From Prevotella sp. (lineage in GTDB: Bacteria > Bacteroidota > Bacteroidia > Bacteroidales > Bacteroidaceae), in the NCBI GenBank assembly GCA_015060485.1, contig SUYI01000003.1:62001-126000 (forward strand): a stretch of 64,000 nucleotides of DNA, given 5' to 3'. The notes under the pieces were generated by a model. That model ran no database searches. It was not told where the DNA came from and was given only the letters and a program-made list of their open reading frames with translations. Of this stretch, positions 17,801-27,313 are shown piece after piece. Position numbers and translations under genes: made by a program. Every line of letters begins with the position of its first letter. The first letter of the stretch is position 1.

Positions 17801-20786
17801 TGTTGGTGGAAATGTGTGGTTTAAGGAATTCCATCGTGGTACTCACCAAGACCAGAATCTTACGTCCAAGCACCCGCCCGTGTCAGTTACTGGTGGTGAT
17901 TTCGACGAATTTTATCTCACTGGCCTTTATAAGGCTGTCACAACTCAAGATGACAATGCGGAGTGCTATATCAGCGGGGGACGTTTTGGTATCGTTGCTG
18001 GTACAGGGTTAGAAGGTATTGGTGATGCCTCAAAACATACAAATGGAAATATAACTTGGCAGGTTAGCTATGCAGACATCAGAGAGTTCTATGGTGGCGG
18101 TATCAATGCAAAGTCTCCTATACAAGGCAATATCACTACAATCATCAAGGGTAGTCATGTGAAGACTTTCTGTGGTGGTCCTAAATTTGGTGACATGTGG
18201 ACAGGACGCACGGTGAAGACCACAGCTACGGATTGTGAGTTTGGTACCTATTTCGGTGCAGGCTATGGTGGTAACTCCTTTAGTCGTCAGACCCCATATA
18301 ATTATAATAATCAGATGAATATCAATTGGAACAAATGGGTCAAAGGAGAAATTAGAGCGGAAACCGATAATAATTTTACTGGATATAAGCGAGAATACAA
18401 AAAGGTAACTTCAGGAAATAGAGGTATATTCGAAGGTGTCTCTACTCAATTTAACTACCAGTTCCTACCTATGTCAGCTAATGCTGATAACTGTGCGCGT
18501 CTTTTTATTGAATATGTGACATTTTCTTTGGCAAAGACGAAAAATGTGACCTCCAATCTGACTGGCTGCACCATTACAGGCAACTTTTATGGTGGTGGTA
18601 GTCTTGGTAAAGTTGAAGGACCTGTTACTTCAACGCTGAGGGGTTGTACAGTAAACGGCAGTGTCTTTGGTGCAGGTTATTCGGCGTCCTTACCAACCGT
18701 TGCCGTAGATAGTATAGGATTTAGAGTTGAGCCTTATTACTATGATGCTTTGGGCTCCTATCGTAAAGGAGTAAAGGGTCCGACAACTAATTATACATGG
18801 GACTATAAGACTACTGTAAATAGTACAGCTACAGCCGTTGATACCACTAAACATGTTCTTTATACGTCAGAAGACCTTAATACTCTTGGTACTGTGACAG
18901 GTAAAGTGACACTGAACATAGAGGAAGGTACTACGATTACTAATGATGTATTCGGTGGCGGTGAGTCGAGTAACTCAACTGACAGTGTGGTGGTAAACAT
19001 CAAGGGCGGTACGATGAGGAATGTCTATGGAGGTGCCAGTGCGGCTAATGTTGGAAAACTTGCCGTTGTCAACCTTACAGGTGGAATTATCACGAATGAT
19101 GTCTTTGGCGGAGGAAAAGGTCGATTGGCGGTTGCTGCTGTAGGAGAAGAAGGGAAGCCAGGCTATATACCTGCAGTCACTGAAGTAAAGGCTACGGTAG
19201 GTAAGACTCTGGTGAATCTAAATGGAACGCACTATACAGACAATGGAGTGGAGGTTTATCCTGACTCGTGTAAAGTGTTGGGCAGGATCTTTGGTTGTAA
19301 CGATATTAATGGTTCACCATTGGATACCGCAACAGTGCATATCTATAAGACGGCAGGTGCATCAAGGACTGCCAAAAAGGATTTGGATGACATTGTTGAA
19401 AGCAAACATCATTATCATTTACAGGCAGTTTATGGTGGTGGTAATCTGGCAGCATTTGAACCAACTGATAAGTCTGAGACTTCGACCGCAACAACCCACG
19501 TCATCATCGATGGTTGTGATATGACGAGTATCCGACAGGTGTATGGTGGTGGTAATGCAGCATCGACTCCTGCTACAAAAGTCGAGGTGAATGGTACTTA
19601 TGAAATAGAAGAACTATTCGGAGGTGGTAATGGAAAGGATGAACTGCCTGATGGCAGGCCGAACCCTGGTGCCAACGTTGGCTACTACAATTATTCTACT
19701 TACAATACAGAATCTGGTAAGTGGGTTGATAATACTGATGCTGACACAAAGGAAGAACGTCAGAAAACAGACTCCCCCTACCTTTACGGTACAGGCGAAG
19801 CGAATGTGAAAATCTATGGTGGCTTGGTACACCGCGTCTTTGGTGGCTCGAACACGCTGGGTAATGTGCGTAAGACGGCCTTGACACTATTGGATGGACA
19901 GGAAGACTGCGAATTTAAAGTGGATGAGGCCTACGGTGGTGGAAAGAGTGCACCGATGGACGGTGCTGCCCAGTTGGAGATGGCGTGTATTCCGGGCTTG
20001 AAAGCAGCATACGGCGGTGCTGAGGAGGCTAACATCAATAATGATGTGACGCTGAACATCACCAACGGAACATTCTACCGCGTGTTTGGTGGCAACAACG
20101 TGCAGGGTACCATCTCTGGCAAAATCACGGTGAATATCGAAGAGACAGGCTGTCGCCCTATCATTATCGGGCAATTGTATGGCGGTGGAAACCAGGCTCC
20201 CTATACAGCTGCTGATGGAGAAAGCGGACCCACGCTGAACATCCGCTCGTTTACCAGTATCGGTGACGTGTTCGGTGGTGGTTATGGTAAGACTGCTGTG
20301 GTGACGGGTAATACTACGGTGGACATCAATGTGTGTGAAGGAAAATACTATGATAAAGAGACACAGGAAGACCTGGGTGAAACGACGATTCACTTTACGG
20401 AGTTTGAGCGTGAAGATAATGGTGATTTTGTAGACGACGGAAACGGTAATCGTAAGTCAAAGAATGTAGATATTGATATATATCTGCCTCCGCATACCGC
20501 AGGTCAGATAGGTGCTATTAATAACGTTTTTGGTGGTGGTAATGCCGCCAAGGTCATTGGAAATACTACTGTGAACATCGGAACGAAAACAGGTGAGGAG
20601 GTTGAGATTTTTTCTCTACCTGTAAAAGACAGCGCAAACAGAGAACCTTCGGATCCAGGCTGGGTACCTACTTATGAAACGAAGGAGGTAAAAGGAGTCA
20701 ATATCGTAGGTAACGTCTATGGCGGAGGCAACGAGGCTAATGTGACGGGAAGCACGAACGTGACGATAGGTAAGAAGGCTGAATAA
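14841..20786 (+). CDS. Giant secreted GGG-repeat surface protein, probably beta-solenoid
   Basis: Signal peptide MKHTIRIITLLITLLMGVTGEAWA; many NVFGGG/VYGGGN repeats; paralogous in style to ORF 2-7705. Confidence 0.8.
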   Translation: MKHTIRIITLLITLLMGVTGEAWALNETDIITDVLPAEASDAGCTVSVKSIGTDGKTVTITVTPSVGYYVTKENVVAYLLAPTSSAAPRRAVPISDPLEITGANGIQTGETDYSFVVPEGYAGAKVTVTFTQKGVATAVVKANDLTYNQTAQELVTTTVEGGTVQYQVDAIDANGFAETIPTKTAVKRTSGTNEVTSYKVYYKIVPDAGFSAPEFDAEKDYVEVTIKPAKLTKVTLSETAKQHTGSGLTFGVKEVKAGNLTVPAESYTVSGNTQTAVGSYQATVTGTGNYEGEVKATYQIVASNVILVTSATQATELDGHYILTENVTADVFANLYDGDFTGVLDGDMYTISGLSHALFNKINGGTVKNVMLDGVNITSGTNVGAIANEVIGQSNKKACIYNCGVLSGSVSGSEKVGGLVGVLGQIGTTDADKANCYARVINCFNYADIKGGNYKSGIVGYNCYATNTDNLRSMVMNCMFYGDILNVTSGDHVAPIYGGTLISNKDSKGVGNYNYFRAEATYIENQKTGVTYDYNCALMAETRYLQRFEFFRHLLNAHREVAAWWATDDRANKDQIMKWVLEPSQIGSSTPYPILKRPGKYPSVVNIDAEHAVIGKPRNQGGKLGELIVNIRMGDGGAVFGPSSTASITTNRLTLNITDKDTLHYNFNYYKVQLPYYNDVGTGNYRLGSDGGEKTSSRVVTGWKIVDIKGGTPGTFTNTGADVTYDEEGNIATMPFNFADRNCTNKDLYSESGRVFNQGAYWDVPEGVTEITIEPYWAKCVYLADAYADVVYNTSMTTPNNVKTVGGGQIYTNGGENQFNGQKVYTALTGDNGAIASNVLGTNQNHTVYDYAVVLVGNFHHYNTIEGGNKPYTVTSVDLDGDNEPDYSFMLRFDSRKTFHPVRYDFLNLVGLGMAQKSTGGTGSYNFGIMQPKYWFETTNTSLFRVTQFEYDRSDRVAAPYIVQGGVMEQWVSGQSAGAANKTTYFHVGGNVWFKEFHRGTHQDQNLTSKHPPVSVTGGDFDEFYLTGLYKAVTTQDDNAECYISGGRFGIVAGTGLEGIGDASKHTNGNITWQVSYADIREFYGGGINAKSPIQGNITTIIKGSHVKTFCGGPKFGDMWTGRTVKTTATDCEFGTYFGAGYGGNSFSRQTPYNYNNQMNINWNKWVKGEIRAETDNNFTGYKREYKKVTSGNRGIFEGVSTQFNYQFLPMSANADNCARLFIEYVTFSLAKTKNVTSNLTGCTITGNFYGGGSLGKVEGPVTSTLRGCTVNGSVFGAGYSASLPTVAVDSIGFRVEPYYYDALGSYRKGVKGPTTNYTWDYKTTVNSTATAVDTTKHVLYTSEDLNTLGTVTGKVTLNIEEGTTITNDVFGGGESSNSTDSVVVNIKGGTMRNVYGGASAANVGKLAVVNLTGGIITNDVFGGGKGRLAVAAVGEEGKPGYIPAVTEVKATVGKTLVNLNGTHYTDNGVEVYPDSCKVLGRIFGCNDINGSPLDTATVHIYKTAGASRTAKKDLDDIVESKHHYHLQAVYGGGNLAAFEPTDKSETSTATTHVIIDGCDMTSIRQVYGGGNAASTPATKVEVNGTYEIEELFGGGNGKDELPDGRPNPGANVGYYNYSTYNTESGKWVDNTDADTKEERQKTDSPYLYGTGEANVKIYGGLVHRVFGGSNTLGNVRKTALTLLDGQEDCEFKVDEAYGGGKSAPMDGAAQLEMACIPGLKAAYGGAEEANINNDVTLNITNGTFYRVFGGNNVQGTISGKITVNIEETGCRPIIIGQLYGGGNQAPYTAADGESGPTLNIRSFTSIGDVFGGGYGKTAVVTGNTTVDINVCEGKYYDKETQEDLGETTIHFTEFEREDNGDFVDDGNGNRKSKNVDIDIYLPPHTAGQIGAINNVFGGGNAAKVIGNTTVNIGTKTGEEVEIFSLPVKDSANREPSDPGWVPTYETKEVKGVNIVGNVYGGGNEANVTGSTNVTIGKKAE

Positions 20787-20802
20787 CGGATTATAAAATG
20801 AC

Positions 20803-21381
20803 ATGTCCATGATGCTAAAGAAAACGACACTACTACTCTTTTTTTCCTTTTTCATAGGAAGCGCTTCCTATGCGCAGCATATCGCTGTCAGCAATAATCT
20901 GTTGTTCGATGTGGCTGGAGCGCTATCAGCAGGCGTAGAGGTGCCTCTTTCCAATATGACGTCGGTAGAAGCCTATGGTAGTATACGTCCGTGGAAACGT
21001 AGTGATGAAAGTGTGCACAAGCACTGGCTGGTGCAGGCGCAGTACCGCATCTGGCCTTGTCAGGTAATGAACGGATTCTTCTTCGGACCATACGCACACT
21101 TCGGGGAGTATAACCTGGGCAACCAGACGGTGCTCTTCGGACTGCTGAAAGGATTGAAGCCGTACCGCTATGAAGGATGGCTGGCAGGTGCCGGCATCGG
21201 CATTGGTTATGAATATGCGCTGGCCAAGCACTGGAACATCGGTGCGGAGATTGGTGCGGGCTATACCTATATTAAATATAAGAAGTACAACTGCGAGGTG
21301 TGCGGCACTCAGAAAGATGATGACGTGTACCACTACGTGGGTATCTCGCGGTTGGGACTGAGCCTTATCTACGTCTTTTAA
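20803..21381 (+). CDS. DUF3575-family outer membrane protein of a fimbrial locus
   Basis: Signal peptide; VSNNLLFDVAGALSAGVEVPLSNMTSVEAYGSIRPW...; position upstream of a DUF3868-like gene and fimbrillins. Confidence 0.75.
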   Translation: MSMMLKKTTLLLFFSFFIGSASYAQHIAVSNNLLFDVAGALSAGVEVPLSNMTSVEAYGSIRPWKRSDESVHKHWLVQAQYRIWPCQVMNGFFFGPYAHFGEYNLGNQTVLFGLLKGLKPYRYEGWLAGAGIGIGYEYALAKHWNIGAEIGAGYTYIKYKKYNCEVCGTQKDDDVYHYVGISRLGLSLIYVF

Positions 21382-21401
21382 CCCTAACAAGCTATTACGA
21401 C

Positions 21402-22874
21402 ATGAATAGATCATACAAACAGTTCGATTCCCTACGCTACAGCATACTATTGCTGATAGCAGGCCTTCTGCCCGCTGTCGCCTTTTCGAAGGACAAGAAA
21501 CCGAAAGACAATCCGAAGGCTTATGAATATGTGATGAAGGTAAATCGCTCGGCGCTGGCTGTGGTGGACAGCAATGTGGTGGTGTCGCTGCAGATGACCG
21601 CCATACAGGACGTGCCGGCCATGCAGTCGGTGGTGCTGATACCCGAACTGGAGGATACGCTGACCCAGCGTAGTGTGGTGCTGCCCATGATATTCCTGAA
21701 CAGCAGCAACCAGCAGATTTATTTCGAGCGCCACCTGAAGGACGAGTATCCTGATGCGCTGGCCCTTCATAAGAAGCGTGGCGAGAATCTGGACATCGAC
21801 TATCTGCGGACGGTGAAGTATGAGCCGTGGATGGAGAATGCCGTACTGAAACTGCTGAAGCAGAGCTGTGCATGCAACAATCAGAAGAACAGGGGTGAAC
21901 TGCTGTTGGGATCGTTCAACAAGAAGAAGCCTGAAATACAGCTGTTCCCCATTTATCTGGTGCCACCGGCAGACAACAGTCAGAAGGTGCGCGAGGAGAA
22001 AGGCTCGGCCTTCCTGTGCTTCGAGGTGAACAAATGGGACATCAAGCCCGACTATCTGACGAATCCCGTGGAGTTGCAGAAGATATTCAACTCGGTGAAT
22101 ATGGTGAAGAGCGATTCGGACGTCACTATCCGAAAGATGACGTTCGAGGGTTATGCCTCGCCGGAAGGTCCCAACGACCGCAATCTGGTGCTCAGCCAGA
22201 ACCGTACGGAAGCCTTGAAGAATTACGTGAGTATGACTCACTTTACCAAAGGCATCAAGGTGGAGTCGAGCGGAAAGGGCGAGAACTGGGAGGGATTCAT
22301 CAAATATCTGAGGAACCATCCCAATACCCCACAGCGCGACCGACTGCTGGCCATTGCCCTGAGCAACAAGACGCCCGACGAGAAGGAGCAGCAGATGCGT
22401 AAGGAGACTCCTGAGGGATTCCTCTATGCGGTGAGAAATGCCTTCCCGTCGCTACGCTGCACGAACTATACCGTCGTATATACCGTCCGTCCGTTCACCC
22501 TCGAGGAGTCGGAGCGTGTCTTCGAGACGCGTCCCGTCAACCTGAACCTGAACGAGATTTACCGTCTGGCCGACAAGTATGCCAGCAATGAGGAGAAGTA
22601 CTACTCCATCATGCGCAAGGCATCGCTGATTTTCCCCAACGACTCGTACATCAACCTCACGATGGCATTTCTGGCCATCAAGCGTGGAGCGGCCGACGAG
22701 GCTGCTGAATACCTGAGTAAGGTGAAGGCTAGTCCGGAGAAAACACTGAACGAGGGTATCGTGGCCTATATGAAGGGTGACATGGGCCGCGCCGTGAAAC
22801 TGGTGCAGCAAGCCTCGCAAAAGGGACTGTCGCAAGCTGCCCAACAATTAAAGGAATTCGAAAAAATAAAATAA
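21402..22874 (+). CDS. DUF3868/OmpA-like protein of a fimbrial locus
   Basis: N-terminal domain after a signal peptide; OmpA-like MTFEGYASPEGPNDRNLVLSQNRTEALKNYV. Confidence 0.7.
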   Translation: MNRSYKQFDSLRYSILLLIAGLLPAVAFSKDKKPKDNPKAYEYVMKVNRSALAVVDSNVVVSLQMTAIQDVPAMQSVVLIPELEDTLTQRSVVLPMIFLNSSNQQIYFERHLKDEYPDALALHKKRGENLDIDYLRTVKYEPWMENAVLKLLKQSCACNNQKNRGELLLGSFNKKKPEIQLFPIYLVPPADNSQKVREEKGSAFLCFEVNKWDIKPDYLTNPVELQKIFNSVNMVKSDSDVTIRKMTFEGYASPEGPNDRNLVLSQNRTEALKNYVSMTHFTKGIKVESSGKGENWEGFIKYLRNHPNTPQRDRLLAIALSNKTPDEKEQQMRKETPEGFLYAVRNAFPSLRCTNYTVVYTVRPFTLEESERVFETRPVNLNLNEIYRLADKYASNEEKYYSIMRKASLIFPNDSYINLTMAFLAIKRGAADEAAEYLSKVKASPEKTLNEGIVAYMKGDMGRAVKLVQQASQKGLSQAAQQLKEFEKIK

Positions 22875-22894
22875 CTCAATATTCTTAGTAAACT

Positions 22895-24403
22895 ATGGCA
22901 CATTCAAACAAATTGTTTTATGCGTTCCTGTTAGCCGTTGCCATCCTGTGCGGTTGTAGCCAACGCGAAGAGGCGGAAAATGGCGGTCCTACAGACAATA
23001 GCCAGACGGGGGCGGCCTATGTACAGTTCGTGTTACAGGCCAACGGCACGGCCATGTCGACGACCCGTTCGCCAGAGGACAGCTACAGCTACGTGCAGGG
23101 TACGGCCGAGGAGTATAAAGTGAACACGGCACGTGTGTATCTCTATGATACGACGACCAAACTGTTTGTCAAGAGTGTCCAGCTCACGGGGCTGACACGG
23201 TCGGGTACCGATGCTTCAGGGAATATCATCTACGAGACAGAGCGTGTGTCGGTACCACAGGGCACCTACGACATCTTTGTGGTGGCCAACAGCGACCGGG
23301 AGATCAAGAAAGATACTGAGGAGGAATTTCTGGGTGACATCGACAACAACACGTATGCACGAGGAGCCGTCGAGGACATCTCTGCAGGCATCATGATGGC
23401 GAACCGTGCATCGGACAATCTGGGCACCGTCATCGTCAACAATAAGGATAACAAGGATAATGTCGTCGGTATCAAACTGGAGCGTGTCCTGGCTCGTCTC
23501 GACATTGCCAAGGGTGCAGAAACATTCCCGCTGACAGATGATAACAGTCGACAGTATGCCAGCGTTACTCTCGACGGGCACTACGTGGTCAACCTGACCA
23601 AATCGTTCTATACCTTCCGTCATACTGCCGTGCTGAACGACCTGACAGAACCGCAATGGAACATCAATGAGCATTTCGGCAAGGTGAACGATGTGAACGG
23701 CTATGTCGTCGATCCGTATTTCTTCAAGAAAACCATCAATGCTACAGGTTTCACAAACCAAGATAAGTACTACGAGCACTACTTCGGCGACTATAGCAAT
23801 CCGAAAGCGGTGACGTGGACATCGTTTAAGCCCGTCGGAGAAACGCCTCAATATAATACGATGTACTGTCTAGAGAACTGCATGCTGGCACCGGCCCAGA
23901 AAAACGGCTACTCGACAGGTGTCATCTTCAGGGCTAAGTTCGAGCCGTACAACAACGTATATCGCAAGGCTGCTGACGGCTCGCTGGAACTGATTACCGA
24001 CAAGAGCAAGTACCCCGAGGTGTTGTATTACTTCAACTACAATTTCTACGACTCGCCTGAGGCTTTGGCTGCGGCCATCGGTATTGCATCGATGACGGGG
24101 GTTAACCTGGATATGTATAATGCGCGGAAGTTTGAGAAATCGGACGACGGATACCGTTGTTACTACACCTATTGGATTCGTCACTATGACAACTACAAAG
24201 CGACGGAAATGGGTGTGATGGAATTTGCCGTAGTCCGCAACAACCTCTACCGCATGCTCATTACCAATGTCTCTGGTCTTGGACCTGGAGAGCCCGACCT
24301 GCCCGTCGATCCGGACATCCCCGACGAGGGAGAGACATTCCTGAAAGTTGTTCTAAACGTGAAACCATGGATTGTAAGAGACCTCACCAATATCGTGCTT
24401 TAA
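22895..24403 (+). CDS. Mfa1-like fimbrillin lipoprotein
   Basis: Lipobox LCGC; VNTARVYLYDTTTKLFVKSVQL; VVDPYFFKKT motif typical of Bacteroidales fimbrillins. Confidence 0.75.
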   Translation: MAHSNKLFYAFLLAVAILCGCSQREEAENGGPTDNSQTGAAYVQFVLQANGTAMSTTRSPEDSYSYVQGTAEEYKVNTARVYLYDTTTKLFVKSVQLTGLTRSGTDASGNIIYETERVSVPQGTYDIFVVANSDREIKKDTEEEFLGDIDNNTYARGAVEDISAGIMMANRASDNLGTVIVNNKDNKDNVVGIKLERVLARLDIAKGAETFPLTDDNSRQYASVTLDGHYVVNLTKSFYTFRHTAVLNDLTEPQWNINEHFGKVNDVNGYVVDPYFFKKTINATGFTNQDKYYEHYFGDYSNPKAVTWTSFKPVGETPQYNTMYCLENCMLAPAQKNGYSTGVIFRAKFEPYNNVYRKAADGSLELITDKSKYPEVLYYFNYNFYDSPEALAAAIGIASMTGVNLDMYNARKFEKSDDGYRCYYTYWIRHYDNYKATEMGVMEFAVVRNNLYRMLITNVSGLGPGEPDLPVDPDIPDEGETFLKVVLNVKPWIVRDLTNIVL

Positions 24404-25365
24404 CGCTGCTCCTGGCTGTTGTGGGCTTTCTGGCGTTGACGTCCTGCACATGGGTGAAGGACGAGAGCGACGACTGTCCCTATGGCTTCTGGCTCCAGTT
24501 GCGCTATTCATACAACATGCTGGACGTGGATGCGGCACCGAAGTACGTCACGGACGCCCATGTCTATGTCTATGATATGGATGGCAACTTTGTGAAGCGC
24601 ATCTTTGTCACACAGGATGTGCTGAGGGCCCGTAACTATCGTGTCGAGGTCGACGGACTGCCCGAGGGCGACTATCAGTTTGTGGTATGGAGCGGAATGG
24701 GCAACAGCCAGTATGCGGTATCGGGTGATACAAAGACCATCGACGACTTCCGCTTGGCCCTGGCAGGGGCATCAGGGGGTTCAGCCACAGAACTGCCTGC
24801 CCTGTATCACGGCTATCTGTCGAAAGTGCATTACGACGACTCGTATGCGGTGCATGAGGTGGAACTGATGAAGAATACCAACCTGCTGGCTTGTCTCGTC
24901 GTCTCTGTGGATAACTCGGTTGATACCGATCCGGCTGACTATGCGATGGAGGTCATGGCGGCCAACGGCACGATGGATGCCTATAACCAGCTGGCGTCGG
25001 ATGAAGCGATTACCTATAAGCCATTTGTCAAAGAACCTGTAACAATCGACGATCCTGACTATGGCACGCTCAGTGGTATCAAGTTCAATATCACGACACT
25101 CAGACTGATGACAGACAGCGACAGTCGCATCATTCTCCATCAGAAGAGTACAGGGAAGGTCGTCTTTAACATCTCGTTCCCAGAATATATCGGGATGATA
25201 GGTGCCCTCTATACGAATATGGGGCGTCAGATTACTGCACAGGAATATCTGGACCGACAGGATTTCTATACTATCGTGTTCTTCCTTTCGGCCGATTTCG
25301 AGCAGTTGATACAGCTGCAGGTCAACAGCTGGAGACTTAGAGCAAGTAATCACTTAAAACTATAG
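24367..25365 (+). CDS. FimB/Mfa2-family fimbrial anchor lipoprotein
   Basis: Lipobox LTSC; DCPYGFWLQLRYSYNML...VTDAHVYVYDMDGNFVKR...GDYQFVVWSGM; 37-nt overlap with the preceding gene. Confidence 0.75.
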   Translation: MDCKRPHQYRALTLLLAVVGFLALTSCTWVKDESDDCPYGFWLQLRYSYNMLDVDAAPKYVTDAHVYVYDMDGNFVKRIFVTQDVLRARNYRVEVDGLPEGDYQFVVWSGMGNSQYAVSGDTKTIDDFRLALAGASGGSATELPALYHGYLSKVHYDDSYAVHEVELMKNTNLLACLVVSVDNSVDTDPADYAMEVMAANGTMDAYNQLASDEAITYKPFVKEPVTIDDPDYGTLSGIKFNITTLRLMTDSDSRIILHQKSTGKVVFNISFPEYIGMIGALYTNMGRQITAQEYLDRQDFYTIVFFLSADFEQLIQLQVNSWRLRASNHLKL

Positions 25366-25366
25366 C

Positions 25367-26818
25367 GTGTTGAAACGGTTGGGGAAGACATATTGTGTAT
25401 GGCTGATGATGCTTGGCATGACCTTGCTCACTGCCTGTGAAAGCGACAGGGAGCAGTACGAGGTGTCGCCAGCAACCATTGAGCAGCTGGGCGATTCGGT
25501 CAACCTCTCGTTGAGGCTCACGGTGTCGACACGGGCCAACCCCATGGATGAGTATTATTTCCACAACGAATATATCATCAGTCAACTCTATATCTATTTC
25601 TTTGATGCTGAGACCAAGGAGTTTTATTCCAGAGTAGCCATCAATGGATTGTCTAAAGAAGAGTCCCACTACGACACGCAATACGATGTTACATACTTCT
25701 TCGATACCGTCAAATTGCGTGCCGGAGTGTATGACATATTTACGATAGCCAACTACGATTACGCTCCGGAGAAGGTGAAAGATGAAGGGGAACTACTGAA
25801 CCTGGTCGACAGTCTGACTTACCAAGAAGGTATCGAGGCGAACATGCCCGACAAGGGACCTGTGATGACTAACCGGGCCACATCGCACTTAGCGGTAAAT
25901 TTGGTGCCATACATTAATAAGTACTATGTGCTGCAGGTGGAACTGGAACGTGTCATCGCAAAACTGCAAATCGGTGTGTCGCAGAATACCTTCCCGTTGA
26001 CGCACGACCAGCGGAAGTATGCCGATATCAATATCACGAACTACAAACTGGTGAATATGAACCGGCGCTACTACCTGTTCCTGCATCGTGATAAACTGTC
26101 GGCACTCACCAGTCAGCCTGTATTCACACTGCCCTATCATTTCGATGACTATAGCGAGAGTGGTGAGGAGTATATCGTCGATCCGTATTTCTATGAGAAG
26201 ACACCTACTGCCACCAGAGCTGCAAGATTCGCACAGTATTATAAGTCGTGGTTTGGCGATTTTACAACAGCAGACTTTGCTTCTATGCCGTCGGCAGATA
26301 ATCATGGATATGCCTACATCCTGGAGAATACGGCATTTAAGAGCTGTCAGAAAAACGGCTATTCCCCAGGTATCGTATTCAAGGGGGCTGTCAGTCCGGT
26401 ATTTGTCTATCTCTACGACTTTAATCAGCAGATGCTCAAGGAGGAATATCGCCCCGAATACTGGCCAAAGACCATTTACTTATATAATTATAACTTCTAT
26501 GGTTCTATCCAGGCTGTCAATGTGGCCAGTGGGCTCGGTCTCGATGAGCTGCAGAATTACACCGATGCCCAGCTGAAGCCTTATGGTATCAAGAAGTGTA
26601 TGTTCAATATGGGTGTCTATGAGACTTATTACACATATTGGATACACCATCACAGCAATATCGACGACCCCATGGGTCCCATGGAATATGGCGTCGTTAG
26701 GAATAACTTCTACAAAATGACGATTACGGGAATCAGCGGACTCGGTAGCAGCGTAATCACACCCGAGATCTTACGCGATAACTATCCGAATTCCTACGCT
26801 GACGTGGTCGTCAACTGA
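25367..26818 (+). CDS. Second Mfa1-like fimbrillin lipoprotein, GTG start
   Basis: Lipobox LTAC; IVDPYFYEKT motif and overall similarity to 22895-24403. Confidence 0.75.
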   Translation: MLKRLGKTYCVWLMMLGMTLLTACESDREQYEVSPATIEQLGDSVNLSLRLTVSTRANPMDEYYFHNEYIISQLYIYFFDAETKEFYSRVAINGLSKEESHYDTQYDVTYFFDTVKLRAGVYDIFTIANYDYAPEKVKDEGELLNLVDSLTYQEGIEANMPDKGPVMTNRATSHLAVNLVPYINKYYVLQVELERVIAKLQIGVSQNTFPLTHDQRKYADINITNYKLVNMNRRYYLFLHRDKLSALTSQPVFTLPYHFDDYSESGEEYIVDPYFYEKTPTATRAARFAQYYKSWFGDFTTADFASMPSADNHGYAYILENTAFKSCQKNGYSPGIVFKGAVSPVFVYLYDFNQQMLKEEYRPEYWPKTIYLYNYNFYGSIQAVNVASGLGLDELQNYTDAQLKPYGIKKCMFNMGVYETYYTYWIHHHSNIDDPMGPMEYGVVRNNFYKMTITGISGLGSSVITPEILRDNYPNSYADVVVN

Positions 26819-26834
26819 AGCGACCTTTTTTCCC

Positions 26835-27236
26835 TTAATAGCGCTTCTTGAACCAGATGAGGTTCAGCAATAGACCAAACACCGCCCCTAAGGTGACACC
26901 GACGGAGTTGGCGGCGAAGTCGAGCCAGTCGCCATTGCGGTGACCACCGGTGCAGTAGGCCTGGAGCAGTTCGAGCACACCGCTCATCAGGATAGGGGCC
27001 AGGAAGGCCCAGAAGAACAGCATCTCGTAATCGAGACGGCTGTGGCTGCGCAGGTACTCGATCCAGATGACGCTGCACGTGCCGCCATACATCACCAGGT
27101 GGGTCCACTTGTCGATAAACGCCACATCATCGAACGGAGTCTCAGGGAAGATGGGGGTCAGCGACAGAATCCAGACAAGGACGATACAACATACTGAAAA
27201 TGGATATTTTTTAGTATAGCGGGCCATTTGTTGCAT
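26835..27236 (-). CDS. VanZ-like membrane protein
   Basis: WTHLVMYGGTCSVIWIEY...SGVLELLQAYCTGGHRNGDWLDFAANSVGVTLG is a VanZ-family pattern. Confidence 0.8.
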   Translation of the reverse strand: MQQMARYTKKYPFSVCCIVLVWILSLTPIFPETPFDDVAFIDKWTHLVMYGGTCSVIWIEYLRSHSRLDYEMLFFWAFLAPILMSGVLELLQAYCTGGHRNGDWLDFAANSVGVTLGAVFGLLLNLIWFKKRY

Positions 27237-27252
27237 ATTTATTTGTTATTTT

Positions 27253-27310
27253 GGCTGCAAAAGTACGAAAAATAGCTGAAAGTTCATAATTATTTCGTAC
27301 TTTTGTAGCC
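27253..27310. promoter_or_regulatory. Divergent mirror-image promoters in an inverted repeat
   Basis: GGCTGCAAAAGTACGAAA (27253-27270) and TTTCGTACTTTTGTAGCC (27293-27310); each arm has a TACTTTTG -7 box on opposite strands. Confidence 0.75.
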
Positions 27311-27313
27311 GAT

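Noticed and set aside
20926-21873. 315-aa minus-strand ORF
   Set aside because: Antisense to the DUF3575 and DUF3868 genes; Ser/Pro-rich composition typical of a shadow frame.
21447-22319. 290-aa minus-strand ORF rich in His/Leu
   Set aside because: Shadow frame of the DUF3868/OmpA-like gene; no signal or domain.
26815-26850. Rho-independent terminator between the second fimbrillin and the VanZ-like gene
   Set aside because: AAGCG...CGCTT pairing exists but the loop is long and there is no compact GC-rich stem followed by a T tract.
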